Assembly (NCBI RefSeq): GCF_042678485.1
Contig: NZ_JBHTKR010000006.1
Coordinates: 1 to 64,000 of the forward strand
Origin: Seohaeicola saemankumensis
Lineage (GTDB): Bacteria > Pseudomonadota > Alphaproteobacteria > Rhodobacterales > Rhodobacteraceae
DNA length: 64,000 bases
Reading direction: 5' to 3'
Shown here: positions 7,731 through 16,895 of the stretch, one piece after another
Position numbering within the stretch: the first letter of the stretch is position 1
Layout of the letters: every line of letters starts with the position of its first letter
The notes under the pieces: model-generated
The model's database searches: none
Told to the model about the DNA's origin: nothing
The model's input: only the letters and a program-made list of their open reading frames with translations
Position numbers and translations under genes: made by a program

Positions 7731-8914
7731 ATTGGTGCTGACCCTAATTTTTTGACCGACAGAACATAGCCCGTCCAATCTTCCATTACCTTTCGTCTTT
7801 GTTCCAAAAGATCTGAACGTGCATATGACCGCTCAACGATACCTCCGATACGATGGCCCAACGTCATTTCAGCAACCTCGTAGGAGCACGCATTGGTATC
7901 CTGGACCCAAGTTCTGAAGGATGTCCTGAACCCGTGAGGGGTTCCTCCGACATCCATGACACGCAATGTTTTCTCGACGGCGACATTGGATATCGGGGAT
8001 CCACTGCGGTAGCCGGGGAAAAGAAGATCCATCCCCATTTCTTTGCGTTGGAGCGCCATGTCGATCAGGGTTGGAACCAGCGGGACACGGAAGTCTGTGA
8101 CCTTGCCTTTCTGTCCCTTGATCCTGTCGGCGGGGACTGTCCAGGTTGCGGTCTCGAAGTCGATCTCCGAGACACGGGCAGCCCGAGCTGCTTCCATGCG
8201 GACGCAGGTCAGGATGATCCAGCGGTTGCAGTCTCCTCCGACTGTCTTTGGGAGACGGGCATACAATTCGGGAATGTGCTGCCACTCGACTGAGGCCATA
8301 TGTTGGACCTCATGGTGAACCACTCCAAGCGTTTCTCTGGCGGATTCAGTAAGGAAGGGATCTGTGGGGAAGCCCATGAGCTTGGCAGAGCGCAGGACAA
8401 TTCTGGTTCTCTGGATTGCCTTCTCTGCGGTGGGGGGCTTGGTCTTCCAGATTGGCTTGAGGGCATCGACCACATCACGCTGGGTGATCTGGGAGGCACG
8501 CTTCTTGCCGAAGGCGGGGATCATGTAGAGATCGAGAGGACTGCGCCATCTGCCTCTGGCTCCATCCCCACGAAGCGAAGCCTTCTTGGCCTCGAAGACG
8601 ATATCGACAAGTTCCGAGAATGTAGGGTCATCCCGTTTGCTCTCTTCAAGCCTCTCGGCTTTCTGTGCATCCCGGACATCTATGGGATCCTGCCCGGAGG
8701 CGAGGACCGTGGCCCAGGTGTCCCTGATCTTCCTGGCTTCGGCCAGGGTGACGATGGGCCAGTTGCCCAAACCCATCTCTCTGCGTTTACCGAGGTGGGA
8801 GTAGCGATAGACCCACTTGCCGGACTTTCCCTTCTTGACGAGAATGAGCCCTCTGCCATCCTGTAGCTTGCTGTCGGGAGCTTTCTGAATGGTGGCGTTG
8901 AAGAGCTTGCTCAT
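7718..8914 (-). CDS. Tyrosine-type site-specific integrase
   Basis: A 398-residue phage/island integrase. It has an N-terminal DUF4102-like arm-binding domain (GRGLILVKKGKSGKWVYRY, LGLGNWP-type), a SAM-like core-binding segment and the C-terminal catalytic domain with an Arg in VRMEAARAARVSEID, HGFRTSFRTW (H-x-x-R), LGH and a terminal Tyr in ERSYARSD. It should insert an element at an att site, often in a tRNA gene, but none is visible beside it. The start at 8914 fits the family; the frame extends to 8980 through two copies of GGGGGACC. It marks the right part of the accessory region. Confidence 0.9.
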   Translation of the reverse strand: MSKLFNATIQKAPDSKLQDGRGLILVKKGKSGKWVYRYSHLGKRREMGLGNWPIVTLAEARKIRDTWATVLASGQDPIDVRDAQKAERLEESKRDDPTFSELVDIVFEAKKASLRGDGARGRWRSPLDLYMIPAFGKKRASQITQRDVVDALKPIWKTKPPTAEKAIQRTRIVLRSAKLMGFPTDPFLTESARETLGVVHHEVQHMASVEWQHIPELYARLPKTVGGDCNRWIILTCVRMEAARAARVSEIDFETATWTVPADRIKGQKGKVTDFRVPLVPTLIDMALQRKEMGMDLLFPGYRSGSPISNVAVEKTLRVMDVGGTPHGFRTSFRTWVQDTNACSYEVAEMTLGHRIGGIVERSYARSDLLEQRRKVMEDWTGYVLSVKKLGSAPITKR

Positions 8915-8920
8915 CGAGTC

Positions 8921-8941
8921 GGTCCCCCAGCTGGTCCCCCA
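8921..8941. repeat. Paired 9-bp repeat upstream of the integrase
   Basis: GGTCCCCCA occurs twice with a 12-base period (8921-8929 and 8933-8941), immediately upstream of the integrase start. Short direct repeats in this position are often arm-type integrase binding sites or part of the attachment region. This is inference; no second att copy was found in the window. Confidence 0.35.
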
Positions 8942-10008
8942 AGTGTCCTTGGGATCGCTATATCCTAGATGGTACGACATGAGACAAGTGAGCAGGTGTA
9001 AAAACCTGCAAATACTTGTAAATAAAGGGGTTTGGGGACGGGATGGGAGAAGATGGGACAGGAGGTCTATTCAGACCACCCGCACCATGGGCAGCGTGGA
9101 CCGGCCTGGCGCCTGACGCCTGGCGGTGTTCCTGTAAGGCCTGTGCCGCACAAGGCCGGGCGGGCATCAATCCGGCAGGCATCAATCCGGGGCCGTAACC
9201 GCAAGATCGGGTCATGAACCTGGCCCCCTGACATGTGCCGCGGATCACCATGCTTCGACAGGTATCCGCGAATCGTTTTGCGCCTGTTCGGACCAACGAT
9301 CCGCCATTGGATGCAATCGCTGACACCGCAGCCCATTGCACTGAAAGCGCGAACAATTGCCCTGGGGCAGGTGATCATGAAAACGTCATGATTGGGCGCG
9401 CGACCCAGGCTTGGCCTTGTTCCGCATATGGAAACGATACTTTGCGGCTGAAAGTCGAAAATATTGAAAAAAATCAAGTCATGATGCGATTTAGACCATT
9501 TCAGCGTTTAGATAGTGCCTGAACTGTTGCCAATTCTAAATTAAATTTTGGGGGCGATGCGGCCCTGCAGGCCAAATGTGGCGAAACTCTGGCTTTTCTT
9601 GGTTAAACTTTTGTTGGTGCTTTCAGGGCGTTGCGCTATCCACGGTGAAGACCCGCTGAGGGTGCAAGTCGATTGGACAAGAGGCGACTGCTGACCTGAA
9701 CCGACCCATCAGGGTCGCAAGGCAAAGCTGTCCCAACCGTTGCTGAAGCCGGCCTGTTCCTGGTTGATGCTTGTCGAAAAACGGCTTGGGCCGGTGCGCT
9801 TTTGGCAGGTCCGGCCCCTTGCGTCCTGCCGCTCAGGCTGCGGCGCAAACGCGGGTGTCACGGTGCTGTTCCTGTCAGGGGACAGGCCAGTTGCAGATGT
9901 CGTGTCGGTGTCTGCCCCGTCGCGGCAGAGGAGCAAGGTTATGAACGTTGGAATTTCCAAGACTGTGACGACCGCTGCATCGCAACAACTGCATCGCGAG
10001 GTTCGGAA
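8942..10008. other. Gene-poor junction region
   Basis: No convincing gene is present in this stretch of about 1.07 kb. It contains a small hairpin (GCAGGT/ACCTGC, 8992-9009), a 15-bp tandem repeat of about 1.9 copies built on GGCATCAATCCGG (9163-9190), and an AT-rich patch at about 9440-9560 that may hold the promoter of the RTX gene. The junction between island and chromosome probably lies in its left part. Confidence 0.5.
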
Positions 10009-11184
10009 ATGACTGTTTCGGGCACGAACGGAAACGATTTGATCAATACCGGTTACAACGGCGACCCCGAGGGGGACCGGATCGATGCCGGTGATGCCAG
10101 CCTTCCGGGCGCGCAGGGTGATGACGACCTGGTTCTGGCTGGAAATGGGAAAGATACCGTCTTTGCCGGGGCCGGCAATGACGAGATCCACGGTGGCAAT
10201 GGCGATGACAAGCTATATGGCGAGACCGGCGACGATCTGATCTTTGGCGACAACGGCGATGATGTTCTGTCTGGCGGCAAGGGCAATGATACGCTGGACG
10301 GCGGCAACGGCTCCGACGTTCTGTACGGGGGATCGGGTAACGACCTGATGACAGGTGGCCAGGGGCCCGATGCGCTATACGGAGGCGCTGACCGCGACAC
10401 ATTCACGGGGATCACCGTCGGCGACAGGATCGACGGCGGCGAGTGTGGCGATGATTTCGACACGCTTGACCTGCGCGGCAGCGGTCCGCTGATCATATCC
10501 TATGACGCGCATGACCCGGAAAAAGGCACGATCACCTTTCTGGATGGCAACGGCAAGAGCATCGGCACCGCGAGTTTCACCGAGATCGAGAATGTCATCC
10601 CCTGCTTCACGCCCGAAACCGCCATTGCCACGATGCGCGGCGAGCGCCTGGTCAGGGAGTTGCGGCCAGGCGACAAGATCATCACCCGCGACAATGGATT
10701 TCAGGAAATCCGCTGGATCGGAACCACGACCTTGCATGCGGCCGATCTGATCCGTGCGCCGCATTTGCGGCCGATCCTGATCAGGCGCGGTGCGCTGGGT
10801 GACAACCTTCCCGAACGGGACATGATGGTCAGCCCGAACCATCGGATACTGGTCGGCAATGACAAGACCAGGCTGTATTTCGATGAAAGCGAAGTGCTGG
10901 TCGCGGCCAAGCACATGACCGGAACAGCCGGCGTGTCCGAGGTCGAGGTTCCGAAGATCACCTATACCCATTTCATGTTCGACCGGCATGAGGTTGTGCT
11001 GGCCAACGGGTGCTGGACCGAAAGTTTCCAGCCCGGCGATCACACGTTGCGCGGGATAGGCAATGCACAGCGCACCGAGATCCTGGAGCTTTTCCCGGAA
11101 CTCAAGACGACACGGGGGCTGGCCGGCTATCACGCGGCCCGCACCACGCTCAAGCGCCACGAGGTCAGCCTCCTGACACGCTGA
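10009..11184 (+). CDS. RTX calcium-binding protein with C-terminal Hint domain
   Basis: A 391-residue protein. Residues about 43-128 carry eight or nine glycine/aspartate-rich nonapeptides of the GGxGxDxLx type (for example GGNGDDKLY, GGKGNDTLD), which bind calcium outside the cell and signal type I secretion. Residues about 199-345 form a Hint (Hedgehog/intein) domain. It starts at Cys199 in CFTPETAIATMRGERLV, has the GDKIITRDNG loop and MMVSPNHRI, and ends near HEVVLANG. Such proteins are common in Rhodobacterales, and whether they self-splice is unknown. The ATG at 10009 follows GAGG; the 5' extension to 9802 is not coding-like. No secretion ABC genes are adjacent. Confidence 0.85.
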   Translation: MTVSGTNGNDLINTGYNGDPEGDRIDAGDASLPGAQGDDDLVLAGNGKDTVFAGAGNDEIHGGNGDDKLYGETGDDLIFGDNGDDVLSGGKGNDTLDGGNGSDVLYGGSGNDLMTGGQGPDALYGGADRDTFTGITVGDRIDGGECGDDFDTLDLRGSGPLIISYDAHDPEKGTITFLDGNGKSIGTASFTEIENVIPCFTPETAIATMRGERLVRELRPGDKIITRDNGFQEIRWIGTTTLHAADLIRAPHLRPILIRRGALGDNLPERDMMVSPNHRILVGNDKTRLYFDESEVLVAAKHMTGTAGVSEVEVPKITYTHFMFDRHEVVLANGCWTESFQPGDHTLRGIGNAQRTEILELFPELKTTRGLAGYHAARTTLKRHEVSLLTR

Positions 11185-11277
11185 GAGCCACGGTTGCAGC
11201 TGCCCGGACCGTCTTTGTGATGGTACGGGCTTGACGGAGAGGGGGCAGGGGGCTGCGCCTTCTCCGAAAAACACGAT

Positions 11278-11307
11278 TGGCCCGCAGGACAGGCGTCTTG
11301 CGGGCCA
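11278..11307 (+). terminator. Hairpin downstream of the RTX gene
   Basis: TGGCCCGCA and TGCGGGCCA form a 9-bp stem about 95 bases past the RTX stop. There is no U-tract, so it may be Rho-assisted or an RNA-stability hairpin. Confidence 0.35.
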
Positions 11308-11424
11308 TGTCATGTGAACCGAACGCCTCCGATCTCCGATCGTCATGCCGATCCGCCCGCGCGGCTGCCACCCGCCCGCGCCGCTGATCATGCGGCGGCG
11401 CGTGCGCGTGTTTGGCTGCTACCG

Positions 11425-12054
11425 CTACTGGCGCGCGCGCCAGCCGGCCCAATCCTCTGGCGTGTCCAGATCGGTGGTGGCGTGCCGGTCGGGCAGAGGA
11501 ATGTGCAGAACCCTGTCGGCATGTCTGTGCAGGACATCCCGTGCCCCGCCATCACCCTGCACAGTGGCAAGTTCAGGGAACAGATCGGCGGGAAAGACCA
11601 CCGGATGTCCGGGCTTTGCGTCATCATCTGTCGCGCGCAGGATCGCCGCGGGATGGGCGCTGTGCATGGCCTGCATCATGGCCAGGTCATTGGCGGTCAA
11701 TTCGGGCAGATCGGCAGGCAGGATCATTGCGGCGGTTGTCTGATCCGGCAAGGCCGTGATCCCGGCCCGGATCGAGGCGCCCATGCCTTCCGCCGCATCC
11801 CTGACAAACACAGGGGTCACCGCCAATCCCGCCAGGCAGGCGGCACGGGGATGATCCGGCGCGGGCAGGGTGCACAGCACCGGACCCCGCGCCACGGACA
11901 AGGCGCGTTCCAGCAGGACCCGCAACAGGGGCTGGCCCGCGACCTCTTCCAGCAGCTTGTCGCCGCCCCGCATCCGGGCGGACGCACCTGCCGCAAGGAT
12001 CAGGATCGCGCAGCCGGTCAAGCCCTTACCCCCGCATCCTTGCGCCATCCGCAT
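11425..12054 (-). CDS. MobA/MocA-like nucleotidyltransferase
   Basis: A 209-residue NTP-transferase. The signature LILAAGASARMRGGDKLL near the N-terminus binds the nucleotide, and LPADLPELTANDL holds the metal-binding aspartate. It resembles MocA, which adds CMP to molybdopterin to make the cytosine-dinucleotide cofactor of xanthine-dehydrogenase-type enzymes, and YgfJ-like proteins. Whether the substrate here is molybdopterin is inferred. It overlaps the end of the upstream dehydrogenase gene by 29 bases, so the two are probably co-transcribed, although their functions have no obvious link. Confidence 0.78.
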   Translation of the reverse strand: MRMAQGCGGKGLTGCAILILAAGASARMRGGDKLLEEVAGQPLLRVLLERALSVARGPVLCTLPAPDHPRAACLAGLAVTPVFVRDAAEGMGASIRAGITALPDQTTAAMILPADLPELTANDLAMMQAMHSAHPAAILRATDDDAKPGHPVVFPADLFPELATVQGDGGARDVLHRHADRVLHIPLPDRHATTDLDTPEDWAGWRARQ

Positions 12055-14434
12055 CGAAAAGCGGGGTGGTGATCAGACGCGCGGGGCGCATCTGGCCCAT
12101 GATCTCGATCTCGACCTCCAGCCCCGCCGCGGCGCGATCGGTCGGCACGAACCCCAGCGCGATCGACTTGCCCGCATGGTGGGCATAGCCGCCCGAGGTG
12201 CAGAAGCCCTGCACCTTGCCATCCAGCCAGATCGGCTCATAGGCGACGACATCCGCATCCAGCGCATCGACCTCGAAGGCGCAAAGCTTGCGTTTTGCAC
12301 CGCGTTCACGTTCCTGTTCAGCCGCCGCACGGCCGATGAAATCCACGTTCTTCCGGAACGAGATGAAACGGTCCAGCCCGGTTTCCGCCGCCGTGTAATC
12401 GGGCGAAAACTCGTTCAGCCAGCTGCCGAAGAACTTGTCCAGACGCAGGCTCATCATCGCGCGCATGCCGAAGGGTTTCATGCCATGTTTCTGGCCTTCC
12501 TCCCACAGAACGGACCAGAGCGCGCGCTGCGCCATCGGATCGCAATAGATCTCATATCCCAGATCCCCGGTGTAGCTGACGCGCTGCACGGTGCAATCGG
12601 CCATGCCCACGGTCATCGGGCGCACATCCATGAAGGCCATGTCGCCGATATCGGTGCGCGTGCAGGCGGCCAGCACATCGCGCGCCTTTGGCCCCGCGAT
12701 CTGGAACCCGGTCAGGCGGTCGCTGATATTCTCGACCCGGACACCCGCATCCGCATTCTGTTCGAACCAGCGCGTGTGATAGGCCTGCGCGCCATAGCTG
12801 GCGGTCAGCTGGAACCGGTCTTCGGCCAGGCAGGACACGGTGAAATCCCCGATCAGCCGCCCCTTGGGCGACAGCATCGGCGTCAGGCTCAGGCGTCCCG
12901 GCTGCGGGATGCGGCCTGCCATGATCCGGTCAAGCCAGGCGCGCGCGCCCGTGCCGGTCACAAGGTATTTGCCGAAATTCTGCACCTCGTTGATGCCCAC
13001 ACCCTCGCGCACGGCCTTGACCTCGCGCGCGGTGGCCGCGAAGGCGTTGGAGCGGCGGAAGCTGGGGGTCTCATAGCGCGGCTCGTCGCCTTGGGCGAAG
13101 TAGTTGACCACCTCCAGCCCGTATTGCGCGCCCCAGACGGCGCCCATCTTGTCGAAGACGTCATACATGGGTGTGGTGCGGAACGGGCGCGCGGCCGGCA
13201 GTTCTTCGTTCGGGTAGCTGATCGAAAACCGCTTCTGATAGTTCTCGATCACCTTGGGGCGGGTATAGCCCGGCGTGGTCCAGTTGCCGAACCGCGCGCA
13301 ATCCATGGCGAAGGTGTCGCGCTCGGTCTCGCCCTCGATCATCCATTGCGCCAGCATCAGGCCGACACCGCCACCCTGGCTGAAGCCTGCCATGACGGCA
13401 CAGGCCGACCAGTAGTTACGCATGCCCGGCACCGGCCCGACCAGCGGGTTGCCATCGGGGGCAAAGGTGAAGGGGCCGTGGATCACGGTCTTGACGCCCG
13501 CGCGTTCCAGGATCGGAAAGCGGCGATAGGCGAAAGCGATGCTGTCCTCGATCTTGTCCAGGTTGTCGGGCAGCAGCTCATGCCCGAAGGTCCAGGGCGT
13601 GCCATCCACGGCCCAGGGGCGGCAGGGCTGTTCGTAGAACCCGATGCACAGCCCGCGCCCTTCCTGGCGCAGATAGCTTTCGCCGGCCGGGTCCATCACA
13701 TGCGGATGCTCGGTCGCGCGCTCGTAGATTTCGGGCAGATCATCGGTGACGATATACTGGTGCTCCATCGGGTGCAGCGGGAAATAGACGCCCGCCATGG
13801 CCCCCACTTCGCGCGCCCACAGACCGCCGGCGTTCACCACGTGTTCTGCATGGATCGTGCCCTTTTCGGTCACCACGTCCCAGGTGCCATCCGGGCGCTG
13901 GTTCGTCTCGATCACCTTGCAATGGGTCTCGATCGTGGCGCCGCCCATCTTGGCCGCGCGGGCATAGGCATGGGTGGTGCCCGAAGGGTCAAGATGCCCG
14001 TCAAGCGGATCGTAGAGGCCACCCACGATGCCATCCAGATTGGTGATCGGCGCGATCTTCGCGATCTCCTCGGGGCTTACGATCTCGGTCTCCAGGCCCA
14101 TGTAGCGATGCTTGGCCCGTTCCGCGACCAGCATGTCGAAGCGTTCGCGATTATCGGCCAGGGTGACGCCACCCACGTGATGCAGGCCGCAGGACATGCC
14201 GGTGATCGCCTCAAGCTCCTTGTACAGGCGGATCGTATAGCCTTGCAGCGCCGCCATGTTGGTATCGCCGTTCAGCGTGTGAAAACCGCCCGCCGCATGC
14301 CAGGTGCTGCCCGATGTCAGTTCGGAGCGTTCGATCAGCATCACATCCGACCAGCCCAGCTTGGTCAGGTGATAAAGGACCGAACAGCCGACAACGCCGC
14401 CGCCGATCACGGCTACTCTGGTGGTGGTCTTCAT
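12026..14434 (-). CDS. Dimethylglycine/sarcosine dehydrogenase-type flavoprotein
   Basis: An 802-residue two-part enzyme. The N-terminal half is a DAO-type FAD domain (VAVIGGGVVGCSVLYHL at residues about 7-23, then GSTWHAAGG), and the C-terminal half is a GcvT-like tetrahydrofolate domain (SYTGDLGYEIYC, then RLDKFFGSWLNEF). The HAAG segment contains the His that carries covalent FAD in this family. Such enzymes demethylate dimethylglycine or sarcosine and pass the one-carbon unit to folate, as in glycine-betaine catabolism. The start at 14434 follows AGGGG. Which methylated glycine it uses is not settled by sequence. Confidence 0.85.
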   Translation of the reverse strand: MKTTTRVAVIGGGVVGCSVLYHLTKLGWSDVMLIERSELTSGSTWHAAGGFHTLNGDTNMAALQGYTIRLYKELEAITGMSCGLHHVGGVTLADNRERFDMLVAERAKHRYMGLETEIVSPEEIAKIAPITNLDGIVGGLYDPLDGHLDPSGTTHAYARAAKMGGATIETHCKVIETNQRPDGTWDVVTEKGTIHAEHVVNAGGLWAREVGAMAGVYFPLHPMEHQYIVTDDLPEIYERATEHPHVMDPAGESYLRQEGRGLCIGFYEQPCRPWAVDGTPWTFGHELLPDNLDKIEDSIAFAYRRFPILERAGVKTVIHGPFTFAPDGNPLVGPVPGMRNYWSACAVMAGFSQGGGVGLMLAQWMIEGETERDTFAMDCARFGNWTTPGYTRPKVIENYQKRFSISYPNEELPAARPFRTTPMYDVFDKMGAVWGAQYGLEVVNYFAQGDEPRYETPSFRRSNAFAATAREVKAVREGVGINEVQNFGKYLVTGTGARAWLDRIMAGRIPQPGRLSLTPMLSPKGRLIGDFTVSCLAEDRFQLTASYGAQAYHTRWFEQNADAGVRVENISDRLTGFQIAGPKARDVLAACTRTDIGDMAFMDVRPMTVGMADCTVQRVSYTGDLGYEIYCDPMAQRALWSVLWEEGQKHGMKPFGMRAMMSLRLDKFFGSWLNEFSPDYTAAETGLDRFISFRKNVDFIGRAAAEQERERGAKRKLCAFEVDALDADVVAYEPIWLDGKVQGFCTSGGYAHHAGKSIALGFVPTDRAAAGLEVEIEIMGQMRPARLITTPLFDADGARMRG

Positions 14435-14566
14435 GAAAGCATCCCCTGCTGATTTGCCGTCAGAGTTTGCCGGGCGCGGCAAAAGGGCAAGCAGGAACCC
14501 GACATTTTTCTGTCGTAAAAATCACCGCAGGGACAAGCCCGCCCCAAAGCGCGCGGCTTTCGCGGC

Positions 14567-15868
14567 TTAAAGCGGGCGGATCTTCAGCTTGGTGATGCGG
14601 TTGGCCTTGCGGCCCGTCACCTCGAAGCGGAACCCGTGAAAGCTGAAGACCTGACCCACGGCGGGAATCATCTGCGCCTCGTAGATCACCAGACCCGCCA
14701 CGGTATTGGCCTCGTCATCGGGCAGGTTCCAGTCCATCGCGCGGTTCAGGTCGCGGATCGTCGTCGCGCCATCCACGCTGAAATGGCCATCCTTCAGCTT
14801 CTGCACCGCGTGTTCGGCGGCGGTGTCGAATTCGTCGGTGATCTCGCCCACGATTTCTTCCAGAATGTCTTCCAGCGTGATCAGGCCCTCAAGGCTGCCG
14901 TATTCATCCACCACCATCGCGAAATGGGTGCGGCGGCGCAGGAACTGGCGCATCTGGTCGTCCAGGGTCGTGGTGTCGGGGATGAAATAGGGCGGGCGCA
15001 CCACGTCGAGGATCTTGAAATCCTTCAGCCCGTTGGGCGAGGGGGCAGGGCCGAACATCATCTTGTGCATCGCGCGCAGCAGATCCTTGGCATGGATCAC
15101 GCCCACGATATTGTCGGGATCGCCCTGGTAGACCGGCAGTCGCGTATGGGCGCTGTCCAGCAATTGCTGCAACAGATCCTCGGGATCGCTTTCGGCATCC
15201 AGCATCTCGATCCGGCTGCGATGCAGCATGATCTCTTCGACCGTGCGCTCGCCCAGGTCCAGCGCGCCCAGGATCCGGTCCCGGTCCTCTTTCTGCACCA
15301 CGCCTTCGGACTGGCCCAGATATAGCGCGCCCGCGATTTCCTCGCGCACGGCCAGGATATGGCTGTCGGGGTCGGTCTTGACCCCGAAAAGGCGCAGCAC
15401 GCCGCGCACCAGCAGGCGCACCGCGCTGACCACCGGCGAGAACAGTTTGACCACCAGCTGGATCGGTGCCGACACCTTGGCGGCCGCCGTTTCGGCATTG
15501 GTGATCGCATAGGTCTTGGGCAGCACTTCCGCGAAGATCAGCACCAGCAAGGTCATCACCAGCGTGGCCACGGCCACACCGCTTTCCCCAAAGAGCCGCG
15601 TCAGCAGCGCCGTCGCCAGCGATGTGGCCAGGATATTGACCAGGTTGTTGCCCAGTAGCACCGACCCGATCAGCCGTTCGTTGTCCTCGGTGATCACCAG
15701 CGCGCGGGCCGCCCCCTTGGAACCCTTGTCGGCCTGCGCGCGCAATTTGCCGCGCGACGCGGCCGTCAGCGCGGTTTCACTGCCCGAAAAGAAGGCCGAC
15801 ATCACCAGCAACAGACCGATGCCACAGGCGGTGATCCAGAAAGCGGCGTCGAGTACCGAGGTATCCAT
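14567..15868 (-). CDS. CNNM/CorC-type membrane protein with CBS domains
   Basis: A 433-residue protein. It has an N-terminal DUF21 (CNNM) transmembrane domain of three or four helices (residues about 8-170, including GSETALTAASRGKLR and AEVLPKTYA), a CBS pair at about 205-335 (TRLPVYQGDPDNIVGVIHAKDLL, AMVVDEYGSLEGLITLEDILEEIVGEI) and a C-terminal CorC_HlyC domain. Family members are linked to magnesium or cobalt export, and the old name hemolysin is misleading. The ATG at 15868, not the TTG before it, is used, with AGGGAAG upstream. It stands apart from xerD by about 90 bases. Confidence 0.85.
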   Translation of the reverse strand: MDTSVLDAAFWITACGIGLLLVMSAFFSGSETALTAASRGKLRAQADKGSKGAARALVITEDNERLIGSVLLGNNLVNILATSLATALLTRLFGESGVAVATLVMTLLVLIFAEVLPKTYAITNAETAAAKVSAPIQLVVKLFSPVVSAVRLLVRGVLRLFGVKTDPDSHILAVREEIAGALYLGQSEGVVQKEDRDRILGALDLGERTVEEIMLHRSRIEMLDAESDPEDLLQQLLDSAHTRLPVYQGDPDNIVGVIHAKDLLRAMHKMMFGPAPSPNGLKDFKILDVVRPPYFIPDTTTLDDQMRQFLRRRTHFAMVVDEYGSLEGLITLEDILEEIVGEITDEFDTAAEHAVQKLKDGHFSVDGATTIRDLNRAMDWNLPDDEANTVAGLVIYEAQMIPAVGQVFSFHGFRFEVTGRKANRITKLKIRPL

Positions 15869-15958
15869 CAAAAAAACTTCCCTGAGAGGTTCACAGCGTT
15901 ATGGGGAGCAAGCGGCCCATGTTCAAGGGGCCGACATGCACGAGGCGGGCCAGCATCC

Positions 15959-16891
15959 TCAATCGCGGGCCAGCGGATGATGCTCCAGGACCAGCGCGCT
16001 CAGGCGTTCGTCCAGCACATGGGTGTAGATTTCTGTCGTGGCCACATCCGCATGCCCCAGCAAGGTCTGGATGGCGCGCAGATCCGCCCCGTTGGCCAGA
16101 AGATGCGTGGCGAAGGCATGCCGCAGCGTATGTGGCGTGACCTTGCCCGGTGACAGCCCGGCATGCACGGCCATGTCCTTGATCAGCTGATAGAAGCGGT
16201 GCCGCGTCAGATGGCCCGATCGCCCCGACGCGGGAAACAGATGCCGCGATGCGGGCTTGCCCTTGGCGCGGGCTGCCTCCTGCGCGGTGTCGCGCAGGCC
16301 CAGCCATGCGGTCAGCGCGGCACGGGCAGGGGGCGACAGCGGCACCATCCGTTCCTTGCCACCCTTGCCCAGGATCAGCAGCATCCGAGGATCGCCCCGC
16401 GCCGCCGAGACCGGCAGCGAGACAAGCTCGCTGACCCGCATCCCCGTGGCATACAGCAACTCCATCAGGCAGGTGTTGCGTACCCGGTCCTCGCGGCGCT
16501 GGCCCATCTCGCGGGCGGCGGCCAGAAGGCGATCGACCTCTTCGATGCTCAGGATCTTGGGCAGGCGCTGGTCGCGCCCCGGTCCGGTGATCTGGATGGC
16601 CGGATTGTCGGTGCGCCAGCCTTCCTCGAAAGCAAAGCGGTAAAGCTGCCGGATCGCCGACAGCCGCCGCGCCCGGGTGGATTTCGCCAGACCCTGCGCG
16701 TCGCAATGAATCAGATAGGCCTCGACATCGTCGCGGCTGGCAGAGGCGAAATCGGATCGCCCGTCAAGCCAGTCGGCAAAATCCTTCAGGTCGCGCCCAT
16801 AGGCCAGCAGCGTGTTGGTGGCCGCCCCGAGTTCGGCGGCCTGCGCCTCCAGAAAGGTCGAGATCCAGCGTGCGCTGTCATGTCCGGTCAT
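15959..16891 (-). CDS. xerD: Tyrosine recombinase XerD
   Basis: A 310-residue recombinase that with XerC resolves chromosome dimers at dif. The N-terminal core-binding domain occupies residues about 5-95. The catalytic residues are all visible: Arg152 (ATGMRVSEL), Lys176 (LGKGGK), His254 and Arg257 (HTLRHAFATH), His280 (LGHADV) and Tyr289 (EIYTHV). The length and the close pairing with aroK on the opposite side of two small genes are typical of Rhodobacterales chromosomal XerD rather than an element integrase. It starts 4 bases after the stop of the upstream exported-protein gene, so they are probably one transcript. Confidence 0.92.
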   Translation of the reverse strand: MTGHDSARWISTFLEAQAAELGAATNTLLAYGRDLKDFADWLDGRSDFASASRDDVEAYLIHCDAQGLAKSTRARRLSAIRQLYRFAFEEGWRTDNPAIQITGPGRDQRLPKILSIEEVDRLLAAAREMGQRREDRVRNTCLMELLYATGMRVSELVSLPVSAARGDPRMLLILGKGGKERMVPLSPPARAALTAWLGLRDTAQEAARAKGKPASRHLFPASGRSGHLTRHRFYQLIKDMAVHAGLSPGKVTPHTLRHAFATHLLANGADLRAIQTLLGHADVATTEIYTHVLDERLSALVLEHHPLARD

Positions 16892-16895
16892 CCCC

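Noticed and set aside
9802..10008. Longer N-terminus for the RTX/Hint protein
   Set aside because: The added residues are Cys/Arg-rich and unlike an RTX protein start; MTVSGTNGND is a typical family opening.
11870..14452. An 860-codon open frame opposite the dimethylglycine dehydrogenase gene
   Set aside because: It is antisense to a gene with clear FAD and folate domains; its product is a His/Arg/Ala-rich sequence typical of shadow frames in GC-rich DNA.
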